A stretch of DNA of 64,000 nt from Nocardia mexicana NBRC 108244 (GCF_001613165.1 NZ_BDBV01000035.1:1-64000); one strand, 5' to 3'; positions 10,402 through 18,189 are shown, numbered from the stretch's first letter. A program made the numbers and translations. Notes: a model not told the origin generated them from the letters alone.

Positions 10402-11004
10402 CTACACGACCAGCACGCCCGCCCGGCTGGGCCGCAGGGTCTGACCCTGTCGGGTGCCCTGCACCGCCTCGACATAGGCGGCGGCCACGTTGCGTGCCGG
10501 GGTTCCGTCGGCGCCGTCGAGACCCATGGACTCCAGGGTCTCGGCGACCCAGCCCGGGCTGACGGTGTTGAGCCGGATTCCGCGCGACATCTCGGTGGCG
10601 GCGGCCCCGACGAAGGCCTCGAGCCCCGCATTGACCAGTGCGCCGAACGACATCCCCTTTTGCGCGCGCTCGAAGACACCCGAGGTGAGGGTGACCGAAC
10701 CGCCGTCGCGGAGGTGCCGCAGGGCCGTGCGGGCCAGCTCGACCTGGCCGAAAAGCTTGCCCTGGATGCCGCGGTAGAAGTCGTCGTCGGAGTCCAGATC
10801 AGTGAGCTTTCCGCTTGCGGCGCAACAGATTACGGCGTCTACGTCGGGTACCGTGGCGAACAGCTTCTCGATGGAGGCCGGGTCGTCCATATCCACCGAA
10901 ATCGGCCCGCGCCGGGATGCGCGAACGACTTCGTGGTCCCGCTCCAGCTGGGCGGCGACCGCCGAACCGATGGTCCCGGTGGCGCCGATGACGATGATCC
11001 GCAT
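10402..11004 (-). CDS. Atypical short-chain dehydrogenase
   Basis: A 200-residue SDR-fold protein close to the short PRK07578-type group. The Rossmann start MRIIVIGATGTIGSAV is clear, as is the end of the fold (LNTVSPGWVAETLESMG). The usual catalytic YxxxK is missing: the corresponding helix reads FGALVNAGLEAFVGAA, with no Tyr or Lys at those places, so classical SDR chemistry is doubtful, though the serine region (SVTLTSGVFE) remains. ATG 11004 follows AAGGAG; the longer frame to 11136 is an artefact. It converges on the monooxygenase gene, with one base between the stops, and is divergent from the SnoaL-like gene at 11196. Confidence 0.85.
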   Translation of the reverse strand: MRIIVIGATGTIGSAVAAQLERDHEVVRASRRGPISVDMDDPASIEKLFATVPDVDAVICCAASGKLTDLDSDDDFYRGIQGKLFGQVELARTALRHLRDGGSVTLTSGVFERAQKGMSFGALVNAGLEAFVGAAATEMSRGIRLNTVSPGWVAETLESMGLDGADGTPARNVAAAYVEAVQGTRQGQTLRPSRAGVLVV

Positions 11005-11195
11005 GGATCTCCTTGCTAGCGAGGTTGTTTGCAGTGGGGAGTAACGGCGAGGCGTCACCGCGGTATTCCGGAGTCTGTTCTCCCGCGGCGAACGGCGGAC
11101 GCCGCGTTGCCGCAACCTCTGCGATGGAGCCGACACGGCGGCGCGCGGACCGTTCCGTCAACGCATCGCGTGTCGTTCGTTATACCTTCGGGGTT

Positions 11196-11588
11196 ATGGA
11201 CCGTACGGCTGTCGAGACGTGGGTGGACGGGTACGAGCGGGCCTGGCGGACGCGAGGGACCGACCAGCTCGCCGAGCTGTTCGCGCCCGACGCCGGGTAC
11301 CTGGTTTCGCCGTGGGCGCGGCCGATCACCGATGCGGCGGCGCTGGCGGAATTCTGGGAGCAGGGCCGCGACGGGCCGGACGAACCTTTCACCATGGAGT
11401 ATCGGGTCGTCGCGGTGGACGGGGACACCGCGGTCGTGCGGGTGGAGGTCGAATACGCTCGCGACGATCCGCCCCGCTGGCGCGACCTGTGGGTGTTGCG
11501 GTTCGACGCCGAGGGGCGCTGCGTCTGGTTCGAGGAATGGCCCTTCGCGCCCGGTCAGTCCGACGGGCACGAGGTCGACAGTCGATAG
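11196..11588 (+). CDS. SnoaL/NTF2-like protein
   Basis: A 130-residue NTF2-fold protein. It starts with the standard helix (VETWVDGYERAWRTRG), then LAELFAPDAGYLVSPWA, and ends with strands carrying RWRDLWVLRFDAEGRCVWF cut here to WVLRFDAEGRC. Such proteins act as small isomerases, cyclases or binding proteins; no catalytic set is obvious. The start is taken at ATG 11196. A TATACC hexamer about 12 bases before it and no ribosome site suggest a leaderless message. The frame upstream to 11013 is open but overlaps the divergent SDR promoter. Confidence 0.8.
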   Translation: MDRTAVETWVDGYERAWRTRGTDQLAELFAPDAGYLVSPWARPITDAAALAEFWEQGRDGPDEPFTMEYRVVAVDGDTAVVRVEVEYARDDPPRWRDLWVLRFDAEGRCVWFEEWPFAPGQSDGHEVDSR

Positions 11589-11746
11589 CTGACGGGTGAT
11601 CCGGCTCTGTGCCGGGAGATGCGTCTGACCAGTAAAAACGCCTGTGACCGGCGATAGAACGACGTGTCTGATTTCCGCCGGTATCGCTTCTGTTGCTGCG
11701 GCAGATTGGGTAGTGCAACAGAACGAGACAGGCGAAAGGAACTTCG

Positions 11747-12241
11747 ATGACCGTCTACACGACGATCGACAGCCCGCTCGGCGAGCTGCTGCTGGCCGGG
11801 GAACCGGCGGGCGACGGCGTGGTGCTCACCGCGCTGTCCATCGAGGGCGGTAAAAGCGTTGCGGTACAGAGCGATTGGATCGCCGATCCGGCCGCCTTCG
11901 AGACGGTGGTGGCACAGCTGCGCGACTACTTCGACGGCGAGCGAACCGGGTTCGATCTCGAATTCGGCGGTGCGGGAAGCGATTTCCAGCGCCGGGTGTG
12001 GAAGGAACTGGAGCAGATCCCGTACGGCAGCACCGTGACCTACGGGGAGATCGCCTCCCGGATCGGGGCGTCGCGGGCGGCGGTGCGTGCGGTCGGCACC
12101 GCGATCGGGGCGAATCCGCTGCTGATCGTGCGGCCGTGCCATCGCGTGATCGGCGCCGACGGGTCGCTCACCGGGTACGCCGGGGGAGTGGACCGCAAGC
12201 AGCGGCTGCTCGAGCTGGAGCAGGCGCGGGTGGCCGCGTGA
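11747..12241 (+). CDS. ogt: Methylated-DNA--protein-cysteine methyltransferase
   Basis: Suicide DNA-repair protein that moves alkyl groups from O6-alkylguanine to its own cysteine. The 164-residue protein has an N-terminal methyltransferase-1N-like domain (DSPLGELLLAG), the helix-turn-helix region FQRRVWKELEQIPYGSTVTY cut to its core, the arginine finger region in SRAAVRAVG, and the active site PCHRVIG with Cys131. GAAAGGAA precedes the ATG. Its last bases overlap the GTG start of the next gene, so it is translationally coupled to a 2OG-Fe(II) oxygenase. Together with the Ada-type zinc protein 1 kb downstream this looks like an alkylation-repair group. Confidence 0.95.
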   Translation: MTVYTTIDSPLGELLLAGEPAGDGVVLTALSIEGGKSVAVQSDWIADPAAFETVVAQLRDYFDGERTGFDLEFGGAGSDFQRRVWKELEQIPYGSTVTYGEIASRIGASRAAVRAVGTAIGANPLLIVRPCHRVIGADGSLTGYAGGVDRKQRLLELEQARVAA

Positions 12242-12957
12242 CGGCGGCCGCTCGGGTGCGCGCCGACCGTGTCGCCGATCAGGATTGGGCGGCGCTGGCC
12301 GCCGAACTCGACGAGCACGGGCACGCGCTCACCGGTCCGCTGCTGACCGCCGACGAATGCCGCGACGTGGCCGAGCTGTACGACCGGGCGGACCTGTTCC
12401 GCAGCACGATCGACATGGCGCGGCACCGCTTCGGCTCCGGGGAATACCGCTACTTCGCGCACGACCTGCCCGAGACCGTGCGCGAACTGCGGGCCGCGTT
12501 CTACCCGAAACTGCTACCCATAGCGCGGGATTGGGCCGAACGCCTCGACCGCCCGGGGTCGTGGCCGCAGCGGCTCGACGACTGGATCGCCCAGTGCCAT
12601 CAGGCGGGGCAGTCCAAGTCGTCGCAGATCCTGCTGCGCTACGGCCCCGGCGACTGGAACGCCCTGCACCGGGATCTGTTCGGCGACATGATATTTCCGC
12701 TGCAGGTCGTCGTGGGGCTGGATGTTCCGGGCGTCGACTTCACCGGAGGTGAGTTCCTCATGGTGGAGCAGCGTCCGCGCGCCCAATCCCGCGGCGCCGC
12801 AGTGACATTGCCGCAGGGGCACGGGCTGATATTCACGACCCGCGAACGCCCGGTACGTGGTGCCCGGGGCTGGTCCGCGGCGCCCATGCGACACGGGGTG
12901 AGCGTCGTCCGCTCCGGTCAGCGGCGCACGCTCGGCCTGGTGTTCCACGACGCCTGA
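12238..12957 (+). CDS. 2-Oxoglutarate/Fe(II)-dependent oxygenase
   Basis: A 239-residue protein of the 2OG-Fe(II) oxygenase superfamily, of the type often found with ada/ogt genes in actinobacteria. The iron ligands are visible: His144 and Asp146 in LHRDLFGD and a distal His219 in MRHGVSVV, followed by an arginine in QRRTLGL that would hold 2-oxoglutarate. The GTG start overlaps the ogt stop by four bases. By context it may repair alkylated bases as AlkB does, but it lacks an obvious AlkB nucleotide-recognition lid, so another hydroxylated substrate is possible. Confidence 0.85.
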   Translation: MTAAARVRADRVADQDWAALAAELDEHGHALTGPLLTADECRDVAELYDRADLFRSTIDMARHRFGSGEYRYFAHDLPETVRELRAAFYPKLLPIARDWAERLDRPGSWPQRLDDWIAQCHQAGQSKSSQILLRYGPGDWNALHRDLFGDMIFPLQVVVGLDVPGVDFTGGEFLMVEQRPRAQSRGAAVTLPQGHGLIFTTRERPVRGARGWSAAPMRHGVSVVRSGQRRTLGLVFHDA

Positions 12958-13096
12958 GCCGGACTGCTGCCGCGTAAGATTCTGCGCTGCAATACATTCG
13001 AACTCCGTATCGGTCCTAGATGCCTCACAGTTTCGATGAGTCGTGTCCTTGGTTCACGCATCGCTGACCACCGGGCTCGGCGATAGGACGAATCGC

Positions 13097-13210
13097 ATGA
13101 CCTACACGCTCATCGGCTCGGATGAAAAGTCCTATAGCAGTGCAGTTCCCGGATCTCTGGGTGGCTGTCGCCGCTTGCGAACCTATGACCACCCGGACGG
13201 ACGCTCATGA
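13097..13210 (+). pseudogene. Truncated N-terminal copy of the Ada-type zinc protein
   Basis: A 37-codon frame (MTYTLIGSDEKSYSS...) whose first 30 residues match the first 30 of the gene at 13207 at 23 positions; after residue 31 the similarity ends and a TGA follows. The tandem copies are offset by 110 bp. Its TGA overlaps the ATG of the full gene as ATGA. It lacks all three cysteines of the metal site and has Cys in place of His24. It is a partial duplication that may still act as an upstream leader frame driving coupled translation. Confidence 0.75.
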
Positions 13211-13473
13211 CCTACACGCTGACCGGTTCGGATGGAAAGCCCTACAGCAGTCCGGTTCCCGGAACCCTGGGCGGGCATCGCCGCCTGCGGATCTACGGCC
13301 GTCTCGACTGCCCGGCGGCGTTGCGCGCCCTTCCCCGTGGGCGCTACGTCGCCAACCGGGTCTTTTTCGCCGACGAGCAGACGGCGATCTCCGCGGGTTA
13401 CCGCCCGTGCGCAGCCTGCCTGCGGGGCAAGTACCTCGCATGGAAGCAGCGCCGCTCCGCGCCTCGGAAATGA
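13207..13473 (+). CDS. Ada-type metal-binding domain protein
   Basis: A stand-alone 88-residue protein corresponding to the zinc domain of the Ada alkylation sensor. It carries the diagnostic segment FFADEQTAISAGYRPCAAC with Cys68 and Cys71, plus Cys35; the fourth ligand of classical Ada (another Cys) is not present, and His24 is the best substitute. In Ada this domain accepts methyl groups from phosphotriesters. Here it is separated from any AraC-type or methyltransferase domain, but ogt lies 1 kb upstream on the same strand. Its ATG overlaps the stop of the truncated copy in front and it has no strong ribosome site of its own. Confidence 0.82.
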   Translation: MTYTLTGSDGKPYSSPVPGTLGGHRRLRIYGRLDCPAALRALPRGRYVANRVFFADEQTAISAGYRPCAACLRGKYLAWKQRRSAPRK

Positions 13474-13490
13474 TCCGACTGCCGCCGCGC

Positions 13491-13856
13491 CTACTCGGTG
13501 ATGCTGTGACCCGCCTCCTTCAGTGCCGTCGCAGCATCTTCACGCCGCAGCTCGGGCACCAGAACCAGGTCGGCGTGGTAGGTCGAGGCCACGAACACCG
13601 GCACTCCCGCGTCGGCCAGCGGGGTCACCAGCGCGGCCAGCATGCCCGGGGTGTCGAGCCCGTGTGCGGTGGCTCCGGCGTAGAAGCCGATCCACACCTC
13701 GCCCTGCTCCCACGGCGGCGCCTCCCGGACCATGGTCAGCCCCTCGGGGGCCCGCACCAGCGCGATCCACTCGTCGTCCTCGGGAAAGGTCGCGTTGGGC
13801 AGGTGTTCCACCGCGAACCGGGACGGGACGATGTGCAGACGCTGGGCAGTGGTCAT
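13491..13856 (-). CDS. ACT-domain protein
   Basis: A 121-residue protein with two ACT-like halves of the Castor/ACT_7 type, a small-ligand (often amino-acid) sensing fold. The N-terminal half contains RLHIVPSRFAVEHLP and WIALVRAPEGLTMV; the C-terminal half ends GVPVFVASTYHADLVLVPE, a common ACT_7 signature. Start at ATG 13856; there is no clear ribosome site, so leaderless translation is possible. It lies 53 bp after a TetR gene on the same strand. No catalytic domain is attached, so a sensing or regulatory role is likely but unproven. Confidence 0.82.
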   Translation of the reverse strand: MTTAQRLHIVPSRFAVEHLPNATFPEDDEWIALVRAPEGLTMVREAPPWEQGEVWIGFYAGATAHGLDTPGMLAALVTPLADAGVPVFVASTYHADLVLVPELRREDAATALKEAGHSITE

Positions 13857-13909
13857 GGCGCCATGGTATTCAGCGGGTGCGACAGAGTGGTCCGGCGCCG
13901 ACCCTCGCT

Positions 13910-14506
13910 TCATCGGGAGCGATCGCCGCTGCCCAGGGTCCGGTCGAGCAGGTGATCGACGAAGGTCTCCGGATCGACCGGCATGTCCGATACCAGGCCC
14001 TGCGTGAGCCCGGAGATGCTGACGGCGATGAGCTCGGCATCGCGTTCCACCGTATCGGCGGCGGCCCCCGCCTTCCGGAGCTGATCGGAGATCACCGTGA
14101 CCAAAAGGTTTGGGGGGCCGAGTATTTGATCGTTGGATACCTCGGACCCCGTCAGTGAGGCGGCATGGAATGCCGCGAGGACGATCGTGTTCTCCCGCCG
14201 CCCCTTGTCCAGCGGCAGCAGCCCCAGCAGGATCGTGCGGAGCATGTCCCGCGGTCCCGCGTTCGCGCCCAGTTCCTCCACCCGCCGCATGAATTGCCTT
14301 GCGGCGTCGTCGATCACCGCCCGGAACGTCGCCCGGATCAGCTCCTTCTTGTTGCCGAAGTAGTACTGCACCAGCCGCACGGAGATCCCGGCCTCGGCGG
14401 CCACCGACTGAAAGGTGGCCGCCTCCAGCCCACCCCGCGCGATGACGCGCCGCATCGCGCCGGTGATCTCCCGGCGTCGCTGCTCGTGATCGACCAACCG
14501 CGGCAC
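13910..14506 (-). CDS. TetR-family repressor, divergent from an alpha/beta hydrolase gene
   Basis: A 198-residue TetR regulator. The DNA-binding domain spans about residues 5-55 (RREITGAMRRVIARGG, FQSVAAEAGISVRLVQYYFG) followed by a BetI-like ligand domain. I start at GTG 14506 because CAGGAGG lies five bases upstream; the frame continues upstream to 14557 but would then cover the operators. Two palindromes at 14540 and 14562 lie between it and the hydrolase gene at 14602, predicting repression of both. Confidence 0.85.
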   Translation of the reverse strand: MPRLVDHEQRRREITGAMRRVIARGGLEAATFQSVAAEAGISVRLVQYYFGNKKELIRATFRAVIDDAARQFMRRVEELGANAGPRDMLRTILLGLLPLDKGRRENTIVLAAFHAASLTGSEVSNDQILGPPNLLVTVISDQLRKAGAAADTVERDAELIAVSISGLTQGLVSDMPVDPETFVDHLLDRTLGSGDRSR

Positions 14507-14539
14507 CACATCCTCCTGTTTCCCTGAGGCCGGATTTTG

Positions 14540-14557
14540 ATGGTACGCGCATACCAT
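14540..14557. promoter_or_regulatory. Operator 1, ATGGTA-N6-TACCAT
   Basis: Inverted repeat with a GCGC centre, symmetric apart from one base pair. It is 22 bp (two helical turns) from a second copy at 14562. Likely TetR site between the divergent genes. Confidence 0.75.
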
Positions 14558-14561
14558 TTAT

Positions 14562-14579
14562 GTGGTACGTTCATACCAC
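14562..14579. promoter_or_regulatory. Operator 2, GTGGTA-N6-TACCAC
   Basis: Second palindrome with the same TGGTACG...CATACCA core as the site at 14540, on the same face of the helix and 23 bp before the hydrolase start codon. Confidence 0.75.
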
Positions 14580-14601
14580 CAAAGCGGGATCGGGAGGGAT
14601 C

Positions 14602-15486
14602 ATGGCGAAGATCGGGCGGTTCAAGAACGACGCGGCTCGCGCGCAGTACATGCAGGCATACGAGAAGCTCTCGGCATTGTGGCCACTGCCGTCGACCGAG
14701 CACCACATAGAGACATCCTTCGGATCCACGCACGTCCGGGAGTCGGGCTCAGGCGAAGGGGCCCCGATCGTCCTGCTGCACCCGGTGGGCGGCACCGGGT
14801 CCTACTGGTACGCCTCGATCGAGGAGTTGGCGCGCGATCGGGTCGTGTACGCGCCGGACACCATCGGTACCGGGGGTTTGAGCGTGCAGACCGCCCCGTT
14901 GTCCGAGGAAGCCGACTTCGCCACATGGCTCGACGAGGTGCTGGCGAGTCTCGGGGTCGGGCGCGCGCATGTCGTCGGCTACTCGCACGGCGCCTGGCAC
15001 GCCGCGCTTGCCGCGCTCCACGCCCCCTCGCGGCTGGCGAGCCTGACACTCATCGAGCCCGGTGGCGTGCTGGTCAAACCCAGCTGGCGCGTGTTGCTGA
15101 AGATCCTGCGGATCGGGTTGCGGCCGACCGAGGCGAACATGCGGAAGATGCGCGACTGGCTGACTCCGGGAATCGAGATGTCGCCGGACGAAGAGGCCTA
15201 TGTCAACATCGCCTACAAGGCCTACCGGATGGGTGTCGGGTGGGCGCGTCCACTCGAAGATGAAGAATTGCAGTCTATTACGGTCCCGACCCTGGCCATC
15301 TTCGGTGCGAACTCGGTCGTCTCCGAACCGGAGTCGAGTGTCCGAAGGATCCGGACGAATCTGGCGCACAACGAGATCGAGATCTATCCGGACCGAGGGC
15401 ATGCGGTGCTGGACGAGATCCGAGGGCAAGTCCTTCAGCGCATTATGGATTTCATCCGGAAGCACGAGTCGGTGTCGGTTGACTGA
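14602..15486 (+). CDS. Alpha/beta hydrolase
   Basis: A 294-residue cytosolic alpha/beta hydrolase. It has the oxyanion-region motif LLHPVGGTGSYW, the nucleophile elbow GYSHG, and a C-terminal catalytic histidine in DRGHAVLDE with a preceding acidic residue near the strand end LAIFGANS. ATG 14602 follows GGGAGGG; the frame extends upstream to 14560 only through the operators. Esters or similar compounds are the expected substrates. Control by the divergent TetR is inferred from the two palindromes in the promoter. Confidence 0.88.
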   Translation: MAKIGRFKNDAARAQYMQAYEKLSALWPLPSTEHHIETSFGSTHVRESGSGEGAPIVLLHPVGGTGSYWYASIEELARDRVVYAPDTIGTGGLSVQTAPLSEEADFATWLDEVLASLGVGRAHVVGYSHGAWHAALAALHAPSRLASLTLIEPGGVLVKPSWRVLLKILRIGLRPTEANMRKMRDWLTPGIEMSPDEEAYVNIAYKAYRMGVGWARPLEDEELQSITVPTLAIFGANSVVSEPESSVRRIRTNLAHNEIEIYPDRGHAVLDEIRGQVLQRIMDFIRKHESVSVD

Positions 15487-15498
15487 GCCGTCCGACTT

Positions 15499-15879
15499 TC
15501 AGCGCCGAGCGCGGGCGCGGCGGAGGACGGGGGCGGAGTGCGGTGCGAAGCGGCGGTGGAGGTACTGCAGGGCAGCCAGCAGGGTCACCGCGATCCCGGC
15601 AGCCACGTAGTCGCCGGTGACCACGCCGATCAGCGCGAGGCCGCCGAAGACCGGCAGTTCCAGCACCGAGCACCAGCCCACCAGCCGGAGCCGGGTGGAG
15701 TGGGCATCGAGCCAGGCCAGGCCGTCGTCGACGATGTCGGCGGCGGTATCGAACTCCACCATGCCGTCGCCGACCTGCACGAACCGGTGCACGGCCTGGT
15801 CGCGACTGATCCTCCCGAGCCACGCCTCGTCGATGAGCCGCTTGCCTTCTACGGCGACTTCCGTGATGACCGCTTGCAT
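15499..15879 (-). CDS. Small membrane protein, unknown function
   Basis: A 126-residue protein I do not recognise. The first 65 residues are soluble and helical (ITEVAVEGKRLIDEAWLGRI), then two hydrophobic stretches follow (VLELPVFGGLALIGVV and AAGIAVTLLAALQYL), ending in an arginine-rich tail (RRARARR). The codon use and GC3 match its neighbours and the frame is clean. It converges on the hydrolase gene (12 bp between stops). It may be a small membrane-associated regulator, but nothing around it points to a role. Confidence 0.6.
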   Translation of the reverse strand: MQAVITEVAVEGKRLIDEAWLGRISRDQAVHRFVQVGDGMVEFDTAADIVDDGLAWLDAHSTRLRLVGWCSVLELPVFGGLALIGVVTGDYVAAGIAVTLLAALQYLHRRFAPHSAPVLRRARARR

Positions 15880-15940
15880 CTGCGGGTCCCTTTCGAGTCG
15901 GTCCCGGAGATTGTAAGCGGATCTGCGAGCAACCGTGCCG

Positions 15941-17002
15941 CTAACTTCCCAACACTGTTAAGGCGCGGTCGATATCGGCCTCGGTGTTGTAGAGGTGGCA
16001 ACTGAGCCGCAGGCGACCGGCACGCACGGAGCCGATAACGTCCGCCTCTTTGAGCTGTTGCAATTTCTCCGGCGCGACCTCGATCGAGACGATTGCCGAG
16101 TTACCCTGCGGCAGGCCCAGTCCGGTCCGCAACCTGTCGGCCAACGCGAGGTTGTGCCGATGGATCGCGTCAATGCCTATGGACGACACCAGCTCCAGCG
16201 CACGCTGCTGCGCCATCGTGGATTCCCATACCGGGGAAAGATCGAATCGCCTGGCGTCGCTTGCCAATCGCAGTGACGTGTCGTAGCAGGTCTGCCACGG
16301 ATCGAATCCGGCATACCACCCGGCCGCGAGCGGACGCAGCTGCGCCAGCGCCTCGTCGGTACCGGCGAGGAATGCGGTGCCCTTCGGGCCGAGCAGCCAC
16401 TTGTAGCCGACGCTCACGACCCAGTCGGCGCCGAGATCGTGCACCGGGTACCAGCCGACCGCCTGGCTGAGATCGAAAAGCACTCGGGCGCCGTGGTTTC
16501 GGGCCGCCGCGACCACGGCGTCGGTGTCGGCCACGCGGCCGTCGGCCGATTGCACCACCGACGCGGCTACCAGATCGTCATCCGGCCGCACCGCCTCGGC
16601 GAGGCCGGTCAGCGGCACCGTGCGCACCCGCAGGTCGCCGCGGGCCAGGAACGGCCAGAGCACGGAGGTGAAGTCACCCTCCGGCAACACCACCGACGCG
16701 CCCGCGGGCAGGCCGCCCGCCACGATCGAGACCAACTGCGACACTTGGGAACCGACGGCGACCTGGCCGGGGGTGAACCCCGTCAGCCTGCCGAAGGACG
16801 CGCGGCACTCGTGCACCACCGCGTCGAGCGACGGGGAGCTGAAAGTGCCGTTCATGCGCTGGGTTTCGGCTTCGGCCATGGCCTCCGCGACGACCTTCGG
16901 CATCAGTCCGTAGTTGGCGGCGTTGAGGAAGGTGACGGTCGGCGCGAAGGCGTCCACGACGGTGGCGGGCAGCAGATCCGCTGCCGAGATGTGAGCGGTC
17001 AT
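15941..17002 (-). CDS. PLP-dependent aminotransferase class V-like enzyme
   Basis: A 353-residue fold-type I PLP enzyme of the cysteine desulfurase / isopenicillin N epimerase branch. It shows the cofactor aspartate region VLFDLSQAVGWYPV, the PLP lysine in SVGYKWLLGPKG, and the small-domain end GRLRLSCHLYNTEADIDRA cut to RLSCHLYNT. It lacks the conserved active-site cysteine loop of IscS/SufS, so it is more likely an epimerase, kynureninase-like or lyase-type member. The start is ATG 17002; the frame continues upstream to 17077 without support. Substrate unknown. Confidence 0.85.
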   Translation of the reverse strand: MTAHISAADLLPATVVDAFAPTVTFLNAANYGLMPKVVAEAMAEAETQRMNGTFSSPSLDAVVHECRASFGRLTGFTPGQVAVGSQVSQLVSIVAGGLPAGASVVLPEGDFTSVLWPFLARGDLRVRTVPLTGLAEAVRPDDDLVAASVVQSADGRVADTDAVVAAARNHGARVLFDLSQAVGWYPVHDLGADWVVSVGYKWLLGPKGTAFLAGTDEALAQLRPLAAGWYAGFDPWQTCYDTSLRLASDARRFDLSPVWESTMAQQRALELVSSIGIDAIHRHNLALADRLRTGLGLPQGNSAIVSIEVAPEKLQQLKEADVIGSVRAGRLRLSCHLYNTEADIDRALTVLGS

Positions 17003-17045
17003 CGCCTCATCATGCGAAGCGTCCGGAGCGGTGGGCAAGATCCAC

Positions 17046-17330
17046 TCAGCTTCCACTGGCCCGGAATGTCGCCGCATCGGCCGGTCCGGTCGTCGGTTCG
17101 ACGAACTGACTGGACCCCGCCGCCGCGACCACTGCGCCTCCCTCGACGACCAGCCAGCGCCCGCACACGCATCGCAGGTAGCGCACCGAGCCGTGTGACG
17201 AGATCAGGGCCGGTGACGGCCAGGCGCAGGAGGGGCAGGTGGTGTTGCGCGCCGAGCCCCGTCGCCGCTCGGCGCCGCCCCGGCCGTCGATGATGCGGTG
17301 CCTGTCTTTCCGCTTGCTGCACTCACTCAT
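17046..17330 (-). CDS. Small zinc-ribbon-like protein
   Basis: A 94-residue protein starting MSECSKRKDRHR. Two knuckles, CPSC and CVCG about 27 residues apart, could bind zinc; between them lies LISSHGSVRYLRCVCGRW, a pattern of small ribbon proteins. ATG 17330 leaves only 25 bp to the divergent GTG of the CGNR gene at 17356, so their promoters must overlap. Function is unknown. I consider it real because of the cysteine pattern and the tight divergent arrangement. Confidence 0.65.
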   Translation of the reverse strand: MSECSKRKDRHRIIDGRGGAERRRGSARNTTCPSCAWPSPALISSHGSVRYLRCVCGRWLVVEGGAVVAAAGSSQFVEPTTGPADAATFRASGS

Positions 17331-17355
17331 GCTCTCAGCGTGGTGTAATAACCTA

Positions 17356-17853
17356 GTGCAGTTCAACCCTTACGGAGGCGCGGCGGCCGAACTCGCCGCC
17401 CTGCTCGTCAACGCGGACGAGGGCGCGGATCTCGTCCGCCTGCTCGACGAGTTCGGTTACCGCCCCGTCACCACACTGAACGCGCGCCAGGCCGCCGGGT
17501 TGCGTCGCTGGATCGCCCGCCTCGACGAGGTGTTCACGGATCCGACGGTCGACCGCCTCAACGCCCTGCTCGCCGAAACCACCAGCCGCCCATACATTTC
17601 CACCCACGACGGCCGCGCACCCCATCTGCACTACGCCGGGGAGTGCGATCCGATGGACGAGCGCGTGAAGGCATACACCGCCGCCGGGCTCGCCACGCTG
17701 TTCTGTGAGGACGCCGGTCGCATCGGGCGTTGCGCCCGCGAGGGCTGCCGCGTCGTCTTCATCGACACCTCCCGCAACGGACGCCGCCGCTTCTGCTCGA
17801 CGAAGTGCTCCACGCGAGTGCACGTGGCGGAGCATCGACGCCGCACCGCCTGA
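17356..17853 (+). CDS. CGNR zinc-finger/ABATE-domain protein
   Basis: A 165-residue protein of the CGNR zinc-finger family, putative stress-related transcription regulators. The N-terminal ABATE domain (GGAAAELAALLVN, LRRWIARLDEVF) binds an unknown ligand; the C-terminal finger has CAREGCRVVFIDTSRNGRRR cut here to CAREGCRVVF and RFCSTKCSTRVHVAEHR. The CGNR tetrad itself is replaced by SRNG-type residues but the cysteine pattern is kept. It starts at GTG 17356; TAATAACCT directly before it suggests a leaderless message. It is divergent from a small zinc-ribbon gene. Confidence 0.85.
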   Translation: MQFNPYGGAAAELAALLVNADEGADLVRLLDEFGYRPVTTLNARQAAGLRRWIARLDEVFTDPTVDRLNALLAETTSRPYISTHDGRAPHLHYAGECDPMDERVKAYTAAGLATLFCEDAGRIGRCAREGCRVVFIDTSRNGRRRFCSTKCSTRVHVAEHRRRTA

Positions 17854-17914
17854 ATGCTCGCGGTTCGGCCGCACTTGACCTCGAGGTCGATTGAGGTTGT
17901 GTGGTAGAGCCATG

Positions 17915-17994
17915 GTTCCCGCACCCCCTCCACGTTCCCGCACTACGTGTGGCCCGATGGAAGCTGTGCGTGAACATGCGTGGGGTGCGGGAAT
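17915..17994. repeat. 80-bp double-palindrome element, copy B
   Basis: Outer arms GTTCCCGCACCCC (17915-17927) and GGGGTGCGGGAA (17982-17993) are perfectly complementary over 12 bp. A second forward unit (GTTCCCGCAC) starts 19 bp after the first and a second reverse unit (GTGCGTGAAC) precedes the last by 19 bp. It lies in the 368-bp gap before the marR gene; the remainder of that gap holds the MarR operator and nothing else I can name. Confidence 0.8.
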
Positions 17995-18152
17995 GGTCGA
18001 CCTGCGGTGTGTTCCTGCCCACAGCTGCGTGCTGGCGGGGGTTGCTCGGATGCGGGATGCACGGTCCGACCTGGGTGATCCGCACTGGTTGGCGCCCATT
18101 TCGGACAAAGCGGACGGCGCAAAATTTGGTTGCGGAGGAACCACCTCCGGTC

Positions 18153-18189
18153 TGTATAGTTGGCCTCAGCAACTAGTTGTAAGTGCTAA
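18153..18189. promoter_or_regulatory. Probable MarR operator upstream of marR-MFS-YceI
   Basis: A 37-bp block identical at 33 positions to one at 50975-51011 in front of the paralogous MFS gene. It contains TAGTTG-N7-CAACTA (18157-18175) and the perfect palindrome CAACTAGTTG (18170-18179), typical MarR-type symmetry. TATAGT at 18155 could be the -10 element, which a bound repressor would cover. Confidence 0.8.
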
